From Actinoplanes xinjiangensis (lineage in GTDB: Bacteria > Actinomycetota > Actinomycetes > Mycobacteriales > Micromonosporaceae): a stretch of DNA of 56,398 nt. The notes under the pieces were generated by a model that was not told the DNA's origin, ran no database searches, and was given only the letters and a program-made list of their open reading frames with translations. The translations under genes and the position numbers were made by a program. Each line of letters opens with the position of its first letter. The first letter of the stretch is position 1. The stretch is taken from the NCBI RefSeq assembly GCF_003148685.1, contig NZ_QGGR01000044.1, forward strand, positions 1 through 56,398, written 5' to 3'. Shown here piece by piece: positions 33,439 through 42,527 of this stretch.

Positions 33439-34635
33439 TCAGGACTGGAGCGTGGTCAGCCTGGTGAACTCGGCAGGCAGGTCGTAGCCGTCCCAGAGGG
33501 CGCCGAAGGTGAGCGCCGAGCCGAACGGCACGATCCGGTCCACGCCGCGGCCGCCCAGCTCGACGGCGAAGGCGCGCAGCTCGGCGGGGGTGAACCCGAA
33601 GTGGCTGACCGTCTGGTCCTGCCGGGTCATCGCCGGCACCAGATCGAGCAGCGAATCCGCCTCGGCGAACGGGAAGGCGCCCGCGCCGATCCAGCGCCGG
33701 GGCGCCCGCTCGGCGCCGGCCAGCGTCACCGCGGTGAGCCGGTTGTCCGGGAAGTCCAGCGCGGTGGCGGCCCCGGTGGCGGCCAGTTCGTACGCGTTGA
33801 CCCGCTTCTCCACCGCCATCGCCGGGTCGACCGTCCAGCCGCGCTGATCGACCACGTCGAGCAGCAGGTCGAGGAACTCGGCCCGGACCGCGGCCGTGTC
33901 CGTGCCACCACCGGCGCCGCCGACCAGGAAGACGGTCCGCGGCGAGGAGCAGGCGGCCTGGTCGAACCAGTAGGCGTCATTGGCGAACCCGACCACGGCG
34001 GTGCGGCGGGCGGCCGGGTCGGCGGCACGCCAGCCGGGCACCGACAGGACGGCCCACGACGTACGGTCGGGGAAGGTCAGATCACGCGCGGACGGCCGCA
34101 GCGGCAGCTTGCGGATGGTGTCGACCGCGCGGTCCCCGCCCCAGACGACCCGCAGGTCACACCAGCGACTGAGGGCCCCGGTCACCGCGTCGTCGTGACC
34201 GTAGGTGATCATCCGCTGGGTCCGGCCGATCACCGGGTCGGCGTCGGTCGCGTTGAGGGCGTCCAGGATCACCTCGGCCGCTCCGGCGGACCGTGACGAG
34301 ATCCGGACCACGTTGTGGTTGCCGGCGAGCGCGGAGATCGCCCACGAGTAGACGAAGATCGTGTCCACGTTGGCCGGTGGCAGGTGGAAGACGTTGCCCC
34401 GGGGGAAGACCAGCGCGTCCTGCCGGGCGGTCATCCGCGCCACCGACCGTTTGAGCTCGGCCGGCCGCAGAAAGTACCCGAGTGATCCCAGCTCGGGGTG
34501 GCGCCGGGCGACCGCGGGCGCGAGCAGCTTCCGGGCCAGCCCGGCGAGGAAGTCGACGACCCGGGGGTCACCGACGGTCAGCCGGTCCTCCGAGGGGGCG
34601 ACCGGGTCGCCCTCGACTCCGAAACGGAACCTCAT
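33439..34635 (-). CDS. LuxC-like acyl-CoA/acyl-thioester reductase
   Basis: 398 aa matching the LuxC acyl reductase family. FPRGNVFHLPPANVDTIF at 77-94 and VVRISSRSAGAAEVILDAL follow the NADPH-site pattern. FDQAACSSPRTVFLVGG contains the expected catalytic Cys229 that carries the acyl group. Known LuxC reduces an acyl thioester to aldehyde with LuxE and LuxD. Here LuxD and luciferase are absent, so light emission is not implied. Last gene of the five-gene acyl operon; the ATG overlaps the LuxE-like stop. The product could be an aldehyde or alcohol used in glycan or lipid modification (inference). Confidence 0.8.
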   Translation of the reverse strand: MRFRFGVEGDPVAPSEDRLTVGDPRVVDFLAGLARKLLAPAVARRHPELGSLGYFLRPAELKRSVARMTARQDALVFPRGNVFHLPPANVDTIFVYSWAISALAGNHNVVRISSRSAGAAEVILDALNATDADPVIGRTQRMITYGHDDAVTGALSRWCDLRVVWGGDRAVDTIRKLPLRPSARDLTFPDRTSWAVLSVPGWRAADPAARRTAVVGFANDAYWFDQAACSSPRTVFLVGGAGGGTDTAAVRAEFLDLLLDVVDQRGWTVDPAMAVEKRVNAYELAATGAATALDFPDNRLTAVTLAGAERAPRRWIGAGAFPFAEADSLLDLVPAMTRQDQTVSHFGFTPAELRAFAVELGGRGVDRIVPFGSALTFGALWDGYDLPAEFTRLTTLQS

Positions 34636-35669
34636 GCCTCGGCGCTCCGATACGTGTCCGAACAGCCCCGGGCCTCGGCGCGGGGCAGCCGGCCGAGTAC
34701 CGAGAAACGTTTGCCGGGCCAGTCCCCGTCGTCGACGCCGTGCACGACGCCGAGGTCCTCGGTGAGCAGCACGTGCCCGGGGTACGAGGTGGGCAGCGTG
34801 CTCACCACCTCGAGGAGGCCCGGTTTGCCGGGCGGGAGTTCCGCCCAGGTCTCCGGGTCGCGAACCACGACGTCCGCGAAATCCGGGCAGTACAGCGATC
34901 CACCCGCCGGTCCTTCAAGGAAGATCGTCCCGATCTGCTCGACCATGCCGTAGAAGTTGTGGATCCGGGTGAGGCCGACGGCCGCCAGGCGGTTGCGGAA
35001 CTCCTCCGGGGAGACGGCCTGGTCGACCAGTTTCTTCCAGCCGCCGGAGTGGATCAGGATGCCGTTGCCCAGGTCCAGGCCGTGCTCACGGGCGATCTCG
35101 TAGAGGTGGAGCCAGACCAGGTAGGTGAACCCGAAGATCAGGAACGGTTGATCGCCGTGTTTCGCCAGGAAGCCGCGGATGCCGTCGAGGTCGACCGCGC
35201 CGTCGTCGTCGAGTGCCCAGACGTGGTCGCGGCCGAACGTCGCCATGCCGAGTACGCCGGCGCCGCGGGCGCTGAACGAGCGGCGGTCCTTCAGGATCGA
35301 CTTCGTGTCGACGATCAGCATCGGCAGCCGCCTGGGGCCGAGCACGGTCTGCAGGGTGGCGCCGAGCTGCCGGGTCTGCGTGGCCGCTGCCGCCTTGTCC
35401 AGATAAATCCGGCTGACCTCGCCCGTCGTGCCGCTCGACGTCAGTACCTTGAACACCTCGTCGTCCGGGATGCTCTTCAGTTCCAGTGTCTTGAAGAGCC
35501 GAACCGGCAGCCACGGCAGGTCGGACATCTCCGAAATGGAGGGAACGCCGGAAGCCGCGAGGATCCGGTCATAAGGTGCGCAGTGCCGCCGGTGATGCGC
35601 GACGAGATCCACCAACTGCGGGAGCAACTGCTTCTCCCGGTCGGATTGGGACAGCGTGAAGACACTCAC
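34632..35669 (-). CDS. LuxE-like acyl-protein synthetase
   Basis: 345 aa. Adenylation-type P-loop KVLTSSGTTGEVSRIY (74-89), HSGGWKKLVDQ, FYGMVEQIGTIF as the A5-like motif, and a C-terminal ARGCSDTY with Cys336 where LuxE carries its acyl thioester. LuxE activates a fatty acid with ATP and hands it to LuxC. The GTG at 35669 was chosen: it overlaps the ligase stop (GTGA) and follows GGAGG. Pairing directly before LuxC matches lux operons, but the neighbours (ACP, SDR, second ligase) do not. Confidence 0.85.
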   Translation of the reverse strand: MSVFTLSQSDREKQLLPQLVDLVAHHRRHCAPYDRILAASGVPSISEMSDLPWLPVRLFKTLELKSIPDDEVFKVLTSSGTTGEVSRIYLDKAAAATQTRQLGATLQTVLGPRRLPMLIVDTKSILKDRRSFSARGAGVLGMATFGRDHVWALDDDGAVDLDGIRGFLAKHGDQPFLIFGFTYLVWLHLYEIAREHGLDLGNGILIHSGGWKKLVDQAVSPEEFRNRLAAVGLTRIHNFYGMVEQIGTIFLEGPAGGSLYCPDFADVVVRDPETWAELPPGKPGLLEVVSTLPTSYPGHVLLTEDLGVVHGVDDGDWPGKRFSVLGRLPRAEARGCSDTYRSAEA

Positions 35670-36880
35670 AACGACGCCTCCAGCGCCCGATAGTCGGTCT
35701 TGCCGTTCGGCAGCAGCGGCAGCGCCTCGATCATGCGCACGTCGACGCCGGTGAAGTGGGTGCCGAGCCATTCAGCGATCTTGCTGCGGAGCGCACGGAC
35801 GTCACCGTCTTCGGTGAAGACGTGCAGTCTGTCGTCACCGGCCACGGCCGCGACCGGGAAGTGTCGCTCCACGTCGTCCAGGTTGATCCGGACACCGAAG
35901 ACCTTGGCCATCCGCTTGAGCCGGCCGGTGATGAAGAGGAACCCGTCGTCGTCGAGACGGCCCAGGTCACCGGTGTGCAGCACACCGGCCAGGTCGTCGC
36001 CCCGGGCCAGGTCGGCGGCCGTCTCGGCGTACCCCATCATGACGTTGGGCCCGCGGTAGACGACCTCGCCGTCCTCGATGGCGAAGGTGCCGCCGGGCAT
36101 CGCCCGGCCCACCGAGCCGAGCCGGTCGGCCAGCCGTTCCGGAGGCAGACAGGCCATCCGCGGCCCGGCCTCGGTCTGCCCGTACATCACGAACATCCGG
36201 CCGCCGACGGCGTCCATCCGGGCGGCGAAGTCGGCGACGAGGTCGGTCCGCAGACGGCCGCCGGCCTGCGTGAGCGTACGCACGGACGGGTACCGCGCCG
36301 GGTCGAAGCGGAGTCGCCGCGCCATCTCGTACTGCGACGGCACGAACGCCAGCGAGGTGACCCGGTGCTCGCCGACCGCGGCCCAGAACTCCTTCTGCAT
36401 GATCCCGGTACGTTCCAGCACCACGGTCGCCCCGCGGAGCAGGTGCGAGTGCAGCACCGACAGCCCGTACGAATAGAAGAGCGGCAGGGTGGTGATCGCC
36501 ACGTCGTCGCCGGTGACGCCGAGGCTCTCGGCCACCTGCCCGGCGTTGGCGAGCATCGCCGAGCGGGAGAGCCGCACCAGCTTCGGGTCGCCGGTGGAGC
36601 CGCTGGTGGTGAGCAGCAGCGCCAGGTCGGGGTGCACCTCGCCGGTGGTGTAGCGGGCGATCAGGGCCCGGTGGTCGAGATCCGGATCGAGGAGCAGGAC
36701 CGGCTTCTCCAGGCGCCACGCCGCGAGATAGCGGGCCACCGCCGGGACCGTGGTGGGCATCGGCAGGAAGACGATCGGCTGTCCGGCGATCTCCGCGGCG
36801 GCCGCGTCGATCATCGCGGGTGTCAGCCGCTCCCCGGTGGCCGCGTCGACGACCCGCGCGGAGGGGTGGAGCAGGTTCAC
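35666..36880 (-). CDS. AMP-dependent acyl ligase (short form)
   Basis: 404 aa ANL-superfamily enzyme: P-loop TTSGSTGDPK (91-100), MYGQTEAGPRM, HTGDLGRLDDDGFL, GRLKRMAKVFGVRINLDDVE as hinge, and NGKTDYRAL with catalytic Lys394. At about 400 aa it is some 100 shorter than usual, because the N-terminal subdomain is reduced. Likely to load an acyl or aryl acid onto the ACP encoded two genes upstream. GTG start overlapping the SDR stop. Substrate unknown. Confidence 0.85.
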   Translation of the reverse strand: MNLLHPSARVVDAATGERLTPAMIDAAAAEIAGQPIVFLPMPTTVPAVARYLAAWRLEKPVLLLDPDLDHRALIARYTTGEVHPDLALLLTTSGSTGDPKLVRLSRSAMLANAGQVAESLGVTGDDVAITTLPLFYSYGLSVLHSHLLRGATVVLERTGIMQKEFWAAVGEHRVTSLAFVPSQYEMARRLRFDPARYPSVRTLTQAGGRLRTDLVADFAARMDAVGGRMFVMYGQTEAGPRMACLPPERLADRLGSVGRAMPGGTFAIEDGEVVYRGPNVMMGYAETAADLARGDDLAGVLHTGDLGRLDDDGFLFITGRLKRMAKVFGVRINLDDVERHFPVAAVAGDDRLHVFTEDGDVRALRSKIAEWLGTHFTGVDVRMIEALPLLPNGKTDYRALEASL

Positions 36881-37608
36881 AGTGTCAGTCCCCCGTCGAC
36901 CCCGAGGATCTGGCCGGTGACGAATCGCGCCTGCTCGGAGAGGAGGAAGACGATCACGTCCGCGACCTCCCCGGCGGTGCCGAGACGGCCCAGGGCGGTG
37001 TGCGCGATCCGCTCGGCGCGGCCGGCCTCGTCCAGGCTGTCGAGCATGTCGGTGGTGATGAAACCGGGCGCGACCGCGTTGACCCGGATGCCGCGCGGGC
37101 CGAGCTCCTTGGCCGCGGACCTGGTCAGCCCGGCCACGGCGGCCTTCGACGCGGCGTAGACGGCCTGTCCGGCGACACCCTGGTCGCCGGTGACCGAGGC
37201 GGTGAGGACCACCGCCGGGCTCTGCCCGCGGGCGAGCAGCCGGACCGCGTTCTGGAGGGTGTACGCCGCACCGGCCGCGTTGACCGCGAAGAGCCGCTCG
37301 ACCGTGGCGTCCGGTGTCATGCCGAGCATCCCGGCCGCGTGCGTGCCGGCGTTGACCACCAGCGCGTCGAGCCGTTTGAACGTGTCGAAGGAGAGCCGGG
37401 CCAGGGCCCTGCTGGTCGCCGGGTCGGCGATGTCACCGGCCGCGTGCACGACGGTCACACCGAACTTGGCGGTGATCTCTCCGGCCGCCGCGGCGATCCG
37501 TTCCGGGTCGTGGCCGTGCAGCACCAGTCGGTGGCCCTGTTCGGCGAGCCGATCCGCGACGGCCCGCCCGATTCCGCGGGACGCCCCGGTGACCAGGGCG
37601 ACCCTCAC
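36877..37608 (-). CDS. SDR oxidoreductase, FabG-like
   Basis: 243 aa classical SDR: cofactor motif TGASRGIGRA (7-16), NAG at 86-88, catalytic Ser138, Tyr151 and Lys155 (VYAASKAAV), and the C-terminal FVTGQILGVDGGLTL typical of 3-oxoacyl-ACP reductases. It would reduce a 3-ketoacyl-ACP to 3-hydroxyacyl-ACP with NADPH, yet no ketosynthase gene is nearby. GTG start overlaps the ACP stop. Reduction of another ketone or of the LuxC product is possible. Confidence 0.85.
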   Translation of the reverse strand: MRVALVTGASRGIGRAVADRLAEQGHRLVLHGHDPERIAAAAGEITAKFGVTVVHAAGDIADPATSRALARLSFDTFKRLDALVVNAGTHAAGMLGMTPDATVERLFAVNAAGAAYTLQNAVRLLARGQSPAVVLTASVTGDQGVAGQAVYAASKAAVAGLTRSAAKELGPRGIRVNAVAPGFITTDMLDSLDEAGRAERIAHTALGRLGTAGEVADVIVFLLSEQARFVTGQILGVDGGLTL

Positions 37609-37847
37609 TTGACGTCCACCCCGTATTTACCGAGGATTCGCGCGGCCTCGGCAAAGCTGGACATATTGATGACATCGTCGGTGTCAATCATTACCGAGAA
37701 TTCATCTTCAATAGCGGCGACAAGCGACATGTGGGCGAGGGAATCCCACTTCTCATGGTCCTGGTAGCGCAGGTCGTCCACGGGCTCGTCCGCCGGAAGA
37801 TCGAGGGCGGTACGGAACGCCTCGCGTAGTCTCTGCAGCTCAGTCAC
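37605..37847 (-). CDS. Acyl carrier protein
   Basis: 80 aa, acidic, four-helix carrier-protein pattern. The phosphopantetheine site is WDSLAHMSLVAAIEDEF with Ser36. GTG start at 37847 behind CTGGAG. It is the first gene of the operon ACP-SDR-ligase-LuxE-LuxC, in which every neighbour overlaps by four bases. A dedicated carrier suggests a pathway separate from housekeeping fatty acid synthesis. Divergent from pseB over a 182-base shared promoter region. Confidence 0.9.
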   Translation of the reverse strand: MTELQRLREAFRTALDLPADEPVDDLRYQDHEKWDSLAHMSLVAAIEDEFSVMIDTDDVINMSSFAEAARILGKYGVDVK

Positions 37848-38029
37848 GGTATTACTCCAGGGTGGGATGTTCAGAGGAGACCTACGATCCCGCAGCTTCC
37901 CGGTCGTCCCGACCAATCGCGGTTGAACTGGGAATGAACTGCTCGCAGCATTTCTCCGCGCTTCTGGAAATGCGTTCCGGGCTGGTTATGCTTCCGCCTC
38001 GTAACCCCCCAGAACCCCCGGAGAATCTC

Positions 38030-39010
38030 GTGTCTGAACTCGCCGGCTCCTCGATCCTTGTCACCGGCTCGACCGGTTCCTTCGGCAAGGCCTTCCTGAA
38101 GTACGCGCTGACGCACCTCGACCCGTCGCGGATCGTGGTGTTCTCCCGTGACGAGCTGAAGCAGTACGAGGTCCGCCAGATGTTCGGCGACGACCCGCGC
38201 CTGCGCTTCTTCATCGGCGACATCCGCGACGAGAAGCGGCTCGCCCGGGCCATGCACGGGATCGACTACGTGGTGCACGCGGCCGCTCTCAAACAGGTCG
38301 ACACCGCCGAGTACAACCCGTCGGAGTTCGTCGCCACCAACATCAACGGCACCCAGAACGTCATCGACGCGGCCATCAACGCCGAGGTCAAGAAGGTCGT
38401 CGCACTCTCCACCGACAAGGCGTCCAGCCCGATCAACCTGTACGGCGCGACCAAGCTGGCCGCCGACAAGATCGTGATCGCCGGCAACCACTACGCCGCC
38501 ACCCACCCGACCCGGCTGGCCGTCGTCCGCTACGGCAACGTGATGGGCTCGCGCGGCTCGGTGGTCCCGTTCTTCCGCAAGCTCGCCGAAGAGGGTAAGA
38601 GCCTGCCGATCACCGACAAGCGGATGACCCGGTTCTGGATCACCCTGGACCAGGCGGTCAAGTTCGTCGTCGACTCGTTCGACGTGATGCAGGGCGGCGA
38701 ACTCTACGTCCCGCGGATTCCGAGCATGCGGATCATGGATCTGGTCGAGGCCGTCGCCCCCGGTGCCGTCACCCACGAGATGGGCATGCGCCCCGGCGAG
38801 AAGCTGCACGAGGAGATGATCGCCGCCGACGACAGCCGTCGCACCCTGCGGTTCAAGGACCGCTACGTGGTGCAGCCGGTCGTCGCGAGCTGGGGCTACG
38901 AGACCCCGCTCGGCGGTGAAGAGGTTCCGGACGGCTTCAACTACCGCTCGGACAACAACGATCTGTGGCTCTCGGTCGACGAGATGCGCGACCTGCTCAC
39001 GGAGAAGTGA
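38030..39010 (+). CDS. pseB: UDP-GlcNAc 4,6-dehydratase (inverting)
   Basis: 326 aa extended SDR. Cofactor loop VTGSTGSFGKAF at 11-22, HAAALKQVDTAEYNPSEFV, the catalytic YGATK near 137, and STDKASSPINLYG are all characteristic of PseB/FlaA1. It converts UDP-GlcNAc to UDP-2-acetamido-2,6-dideoxy-arabino-hexos-4-ulose, the first step to pseudaminic acid. GTG start at 38030 behind CCGGAG; longer in-frame starts add unrelated sequence. First gene of a coupled six-gene operon. PseB and PseC overlap as TGATG. Confidence 0.93.
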   Translation: MSELAGSSILVTGSTGSFGKAFLKYALTHLDPSRIVVFSRDELKQYEVRQMFGDDPRLRFFIGDIRDEKRLARAMHGIDYVVHAAALKQVDTAEYNPSEFVATNINGTQNVIDAAINAEVKKVVALSTDKASSPINLYGATKLAADKIVIAGNHYAATHPTRLAVVRYGNVMGSRGSVVPFFRKLAEEGKSLPITDKRMTRFWITLDQAVKFVVDSFDVMQGGELYVPRIPSMRIMDLVEAVAPGAVTHEMGMRPGEKLHEEMIAADDSRRTLRFKDRYVVQPVVASWGYETPLGGEEVPDGFNYRSDNNDLWLSVDEMRDLLTEK

Positions 39011-40134
39011 TGCTGCCGTACGGACGACAGTCGATCGACGCCGGCGACGTAGAGGCGGTCGTCGCCGCTCTGGGCAGCGACTGGCTGACCACCGGCCCTC
39101 GGGTCGTGCGGTTCGAGGCCGACATCGAGGCGGTGACCGGCGCCCCCGCGGTCACCGTCACCAACGGGACCACCGCGCTGCACGCGGCCTACGCGGCGGC
39201 CGGCATCGGCCCCGGTGACGAGGTCGTCACCACGCCGATGACGTTCGTGGCCACCGCGTCGACCGCGGCCATGCTCGGTGCCCGGGTGGTCTTCGCCGAC
39301 GTCGAGGACGAGACCGCGAACCTCGACCCGGCCGCCGTCGAGACGCTGGTCACCGAGCGGACCCGGGCGGTCACCGCGGTCGACTACGCCGGCCATCCCG
39401 CCGAGTACGACGCGCTCCGCAAGATCACCGAACGGGCCGGTGCGGTGCTGATCGGTGATGCGGCGCACGCGATCGGCTCGACGTACCACGACCGGCCGGT
39501 CGGCACGCTCGCCGACCTGACCACCTTCAGCTTCTTCCCGACGAAGAACCTCACCACGGCCGAGGGCGGCGCGGTCGCGTCCATCCGCCCGGATCTGCTG
39601 GAGCGGGCCCGTACCTTCCGGTCGGTCGGCATGGTGAAGGGCGCCGGGAAGCTGCGGCGGCCGGACGAGGGCGGCTGGTTCTACGAGGTGCACGAGTTCG
39701 GCCTCAACTACCGCCTGCCCGACGTGCTCTGCGCACTGGGCAGCTCGCAACTGCGCCGGCTCGCCGCCTTCAAGGCCCGGCGCGGGCACCTCACCGCCCG
39801 GTACGACGAGCTGCTCGCCGACGTCCCCGGACTGCGCCTGCCCACCCAGCGCGCCGGCGTCGACCCGATGCGCCACCTGTACCCGGTACGTGTCCTGGAC
39901 GGGCGCCGCCGTGAGGTCTACGAGCGGATGCACGCGGCCGGGATCGGTGTGCAGGTCAACTACATCCCGGTCTACTGGCACCCGGTCTTCGAGGACCTCG
40001 GGTACCGCCGCGGCATGTGCCCGGTCGCCGAGACCTTCTACGCCGAGGAACTGTCGCTGCCTCTTTTCCCCGACCTGAGCGACTCCGACCAGGACCGCGT
40101 CGTCGACACGCTGCGCGGGATCCTCGGGAGCTAG
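39010..40134 (+). CDS. pseC: PLP-dependent UDP-sugar aminotransferase
   Basis: 374 aa, DegT/DnrJ/EryC1/ArnB fold. Opening MLPYGRQSIDAGDVEAVVAA, VTVTNGTTALHAAY, the PLP-binding Lys179 in FSFFPTKNLTTAEGG, and GLNYRLPDVLCALG are diagnostic of PseC. It transfers an amino group from glutamate to C4 of the PseB product, giving UDP-4-amino-4,6-dideoxy-N-acetyl-altrosamine. ATG overlaps the pseB stop. The next gene (A2) starts three bases after its stop. Confidence 0.93.
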   Translation: MLPYGRQSIDAGDVEAVVAALGSDWLTTGPRVVRFEADIEAVTGAPAVTVTNGTTALHAAYAAAGIGPGDEVVTTPMTFVATASTAAMLGARVVFADVEDETANLDPAAVETLVTERTRAVTAVDYAGHPAEYDALRKITERAGAVLIGDAAHAIGSTYHDRPVGTLADLTTFSFFPTKNLTTAEGGAVASIRPDLLERARTFRSVGMVKGAGKLRRPDEGGWFYEVHEFGLNYRLPDVLCALGSSQLRRLAAFKARRGHLTARYDELLADVPGLRLPTQRAGVDPMRHLYPVRVLDGRRREVYERMHAAGIGVQVNYIPVYWHPVFEDLGYRRGMCPVAETFYAEELSLPLFPDLSDSDQDRVVDTLRGILGS

Positions 40135-40137
40135 CGG

Positions 40138-40947
40138 GTGCACCACGGGAACCACTTCTACGGGCACGCCCATGTGCTGGCCGGATACTGCGGGCTGGAC
40201 CCGTCCGCCCCGCCACGGATCGACGGGTACCTCCAGCACGGGTGGAACGTCGTCGACGGGCTGGGTTCGGGTACCCCGTACGCCCCCGGCAGCGCGGTCT
40301 TCGTGTGGTCCGAGCGGACCCGCCGCCGTGCCTGGTCGATGGGCCGGCCCCTGGCCACCGTGATCGGCGCCCCCTTCCTGTACCTGCTGCGGTCCACACC
40401 GGACGACACCGCGGCGGACGTACGGGAGGGGACGATCTGGTATCCGTTCCACGGCTGGGAGGGACAGCAGGTCAGCGGTGACCACCACCGGCTGATCGAC
40501 GAGATCATCGCGACCGAGACCGGGCCGATCACGTTCTGCCTGTACTGGAACGAGTACGAGGACCCGCGGATCCGGGCGCTCTACGAGCGGGTGGGACGGG
40601 TCGTCTGCCACGGCTACCGCGGGTATATGCGGGAGCGTACCCACGCCCGGTTCCTGCACGGGCAGCTCGCCGAGCTGCGCCGGCACCGCCGGGTGGCGTC
40701 CAACCGGCTGAGCACCGCGATCTTCTACGGCGCCGCGGCCGGTTGCCGGCCGGCGGTCTACGGCGACCCGATGTACCTCGACGGCGAGGACACCCCGACG
40801 GCCGAGCGCATCCGCCGGGAGTGGCCGGAGCTGCACGGCGCCGACCCCGATCCGGCGACGGCCCGGGAGATCGTGCTCGCCGAACTCGGTGACGGCTGGC
40901 TGGCCTCCCCGGCGGAGTTGCGGGCGATCCTGGGATGGGCCGCATGA
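40138..40947 (+). CDS. Module protein A2: putative glycan transferase, paralogue of A1
   Basis: 269 aa, GTG start three bases after pseC. Shares all A1 blocks: MHHGNHFYGHAH, GYLQHGWN, YPFHGWEGQQVSGDHHRL, ETGPITFCLYWNEY, CHGYRGY, ELRRHRRVASNRL and VYGDPMYL. No signal peptide or membrane helix. Embedded in the pse operon between pseC and pseF, which ties it to pseudaminate more firmly than A1's position does. The pattern near the C-terminus suggests a GT-B-like nucleotide-sugar site. All six pse steps have other genes, so this should act after or beside synthesis, for example as the transferase (inference). Confidence 0.7.
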   Translation: MHHGNHFYGHAHVLAGYCGLDPSAPPRIDGYLQHGWNVVDGLGSGTPYAPGSAVFVWSERTRRRAWSMGRPLATVIGAPFLYLLRSTPDDTAADVREGTIWYPFHGWEGQQVSGDHHRLIDEIIATETGPITFCLYWNEYEDPRIRALYERVGRVVCHGYRGYMRERTHARFLHGQLAELRRHRRVASNRLSTAIFYGAAAGCRPAVYGDPMYLDGEDTPTAERIRREWPELHGADPDPATAREIVLAELGDGWLASPAELRAILGWAA

Positions 40948-42527
40948 TCCGGATGATCGGCGGCGAGATGCCGGAGTACACCGAGGAGCATCCGCCGTCG
41001 GGTGGCCTCCTCCACCGGTACCTGCTCGGTCGCCTGCCCACCGGCATCCGGGTGCTGATCGCCGGCCCGCACGACATCGGCCTGATCAGCGCGCTGGCCG
41101 AGCGCCGCGACGTCACCTGCCTGGTCCGGTCGCAGCCGGACGCCGCGGCGATCCCGGACGTCACGGTGCTCTGCGGCACCCTGTCCAAGCTCACCGACGC
41201 CGACCGCTACGACGTGGTGATCGCCCTCGACGGTGTCGGCCGGCTCTGCTCGCCGGAGGACACCCCGCTCGACTGGACCGAGTCGGTACGCGTCCTGGCC
41301 CGCGCGCTGCGGCCCGGCGGCACCCTGCTGCTCACCGTCGAGAACGAGCTGGGTGTGCACCGGCTCGTCGACCCCGGCGCACCGACCCTGACCCGGGCCG
41401 GGGACGCGTGGCGCCCGCTCGGTGAGTTCGGTGACGCGCCCGGCCGCCCGGACCGGCTGGCCGCCGCACTCACCGCCGAGGGCCTGCCGGTCGCCGCGCT
41501 CGCCGCCGCCTGGCCGCTGCCACAGAGCCCGTCCCTGCTGGTCACTCCGGAGACTCTGCGATACGGGCCGCTGGACGCGCTGGCCGCCCTCGCTGCCGGG
41601 GCCGTCGCCACGGCGTACCCGGAGAAGATCGTCCTCACCGACCCCCGGCGGCTGGCCGCCGCCGCCGTGCGCCGCGGTATCGGAGCCGAACTGGCCCCGG
41701 CCTGGCTGGTCGTCGCCCAGCGCGCCACCCGCCCGGGTCAGGCCGCCGTCCCGCTCGCACCGGCGCTGATCGCCGGCCCGTCCGGAACGGTGACCGAGGT
41801 GATCGGCACCCCGGACGGCGGCTGGCTACGGCGGGTGGTTCGCGGCTGGTCGCCACCGCTGTCTCCCGTGCCGGGAGACAGCGGTGAGAGCCAGCCGGGT
41901 TTGCCGGCGACGGACCGGGCGGGCGCGCCGGCGGGCTCTTCGGTGACGGACCGGGCGGGCGGGCCGCTGCCGAGCGGGCGGCTGCTGGAGGAACGGCTGC
42001 TCACGGCGGCTCTCGAACACGACCTGCCGGTGCTGCGGCGGCTGCTCACCGGCTGGATGACCGCGCTGCCGATGGCCGCCGCCGACAACGTGCTGGTGGA
42101 CGGCGACCGGTACGCCCTGCTGGACCCGGCCGTCCCGGACCGGCCGGACGCCCTGGCCCGGTTCGCCCACACGCTGCTCACCGGCGGATATCACCACCCG
42201 TGGCCCGGGGTCACCGACGTGGCCCGGCTGATCGCCGTGCTCGCCGGGGCCGCCGGACTCGACGCCGCCCCCGAGCCGCCCCGCGCCGACGCACCGGACG
42301 GCCTCCGCGAGCATCGGGCCCAGCTCGACGCGCTGCGGCAGCGGCTCGCCGACGCCGAGGACCGCTGCCGGTTCTTCGAGGCGGAGCTGGCGAAGCGGGA
42401 GGCCGAACTGGGCCGCGCCCGGACACAGATCGCCGCGTTCAGCGGCAACCTCGGCTATCGCGCCGCCAAGGCCGGGCTCGTCCTGGCCCGCGCCGCCCGC
42501 AACCGGATCCGAAAAGGACGATCATGA
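40944..42527 (+). CDS. Module protein B2: degenerate methyltransferase-like glycan protein, paralogue of B1
   Basis: 527 aa. N-terminal Rossmann-like region with RVLIAGPHDIGLISAL in place of the SAM glycine motif, YDVVIALDGVGRL, and RPGGTLLLTVENELGVH. The middle includes DNVLVDGDRYALLDPA, faintly like the kinase-like second domain of some polysaccharide-modifying methyltransferases (weak). Near the C-terminus are a coiled coil (LRQRLADAEDRCRFFEAELA) and a basic tail. A short internal duplication encodes TDRAGAP...TDRAGGP near residue 320-340. ATG at 40944 overlaps the A2 stop; an ATG at 40935 is possible. Overlaps pseF by ATGA. Confidence 0.65.
   Translation: MIRMIGGEMPEYTEEHPPSGGLLHRYLLGRLPTGIRVLIAGPHDIGLISALAERRDVTCLVRSQPDAAAIPDVTVLCGTLSKLTDADRYDVVIALDGVGRLCSPEDTPLDWTESVRVLARALRPGGTLLLTVENELGVHRLVDPGAPTLTRAGDAWRPLGEFGDAPGRPDRLAAALTAEGLPVAALAAAWPLPQSPSLLVTPETLRYGPLDALAALAAGAVATAYPEKIVLTDPRRLAAAAVRRGIGAELAPAWLVVAQRATRPGQAAVPLAPALIAGPSGTVTEVIGTPDGGWLRRVVRGWSPPLSPVPGDSGESQPGLPATDRAGAPAGSSVTDRAGGPLPSGRLLEERLLTAALEHDLPVLRRLLTGWMTALPMAAADNVLVDGDRYALLDPAVPDRPDALARFAHTLLTGGYHHPWPGVTDVARLIAVLAGAAGLDAAPEPPRADAPDGLREHRAQLDALRQRLADAEDRCRFFEAELAKREAELGRARTQIAAFSGNLGYRAAKAGLVLARAARNRIRKGRS

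Noticed and set aside
33439..35669. LuxC and LuxE homologues as a bioluminescence locus
   Set aside because: No LuxA, LuxB or LuxD gene in the window and the neighbours are an ACP, SDR and ligase, so luminescence is not supported.
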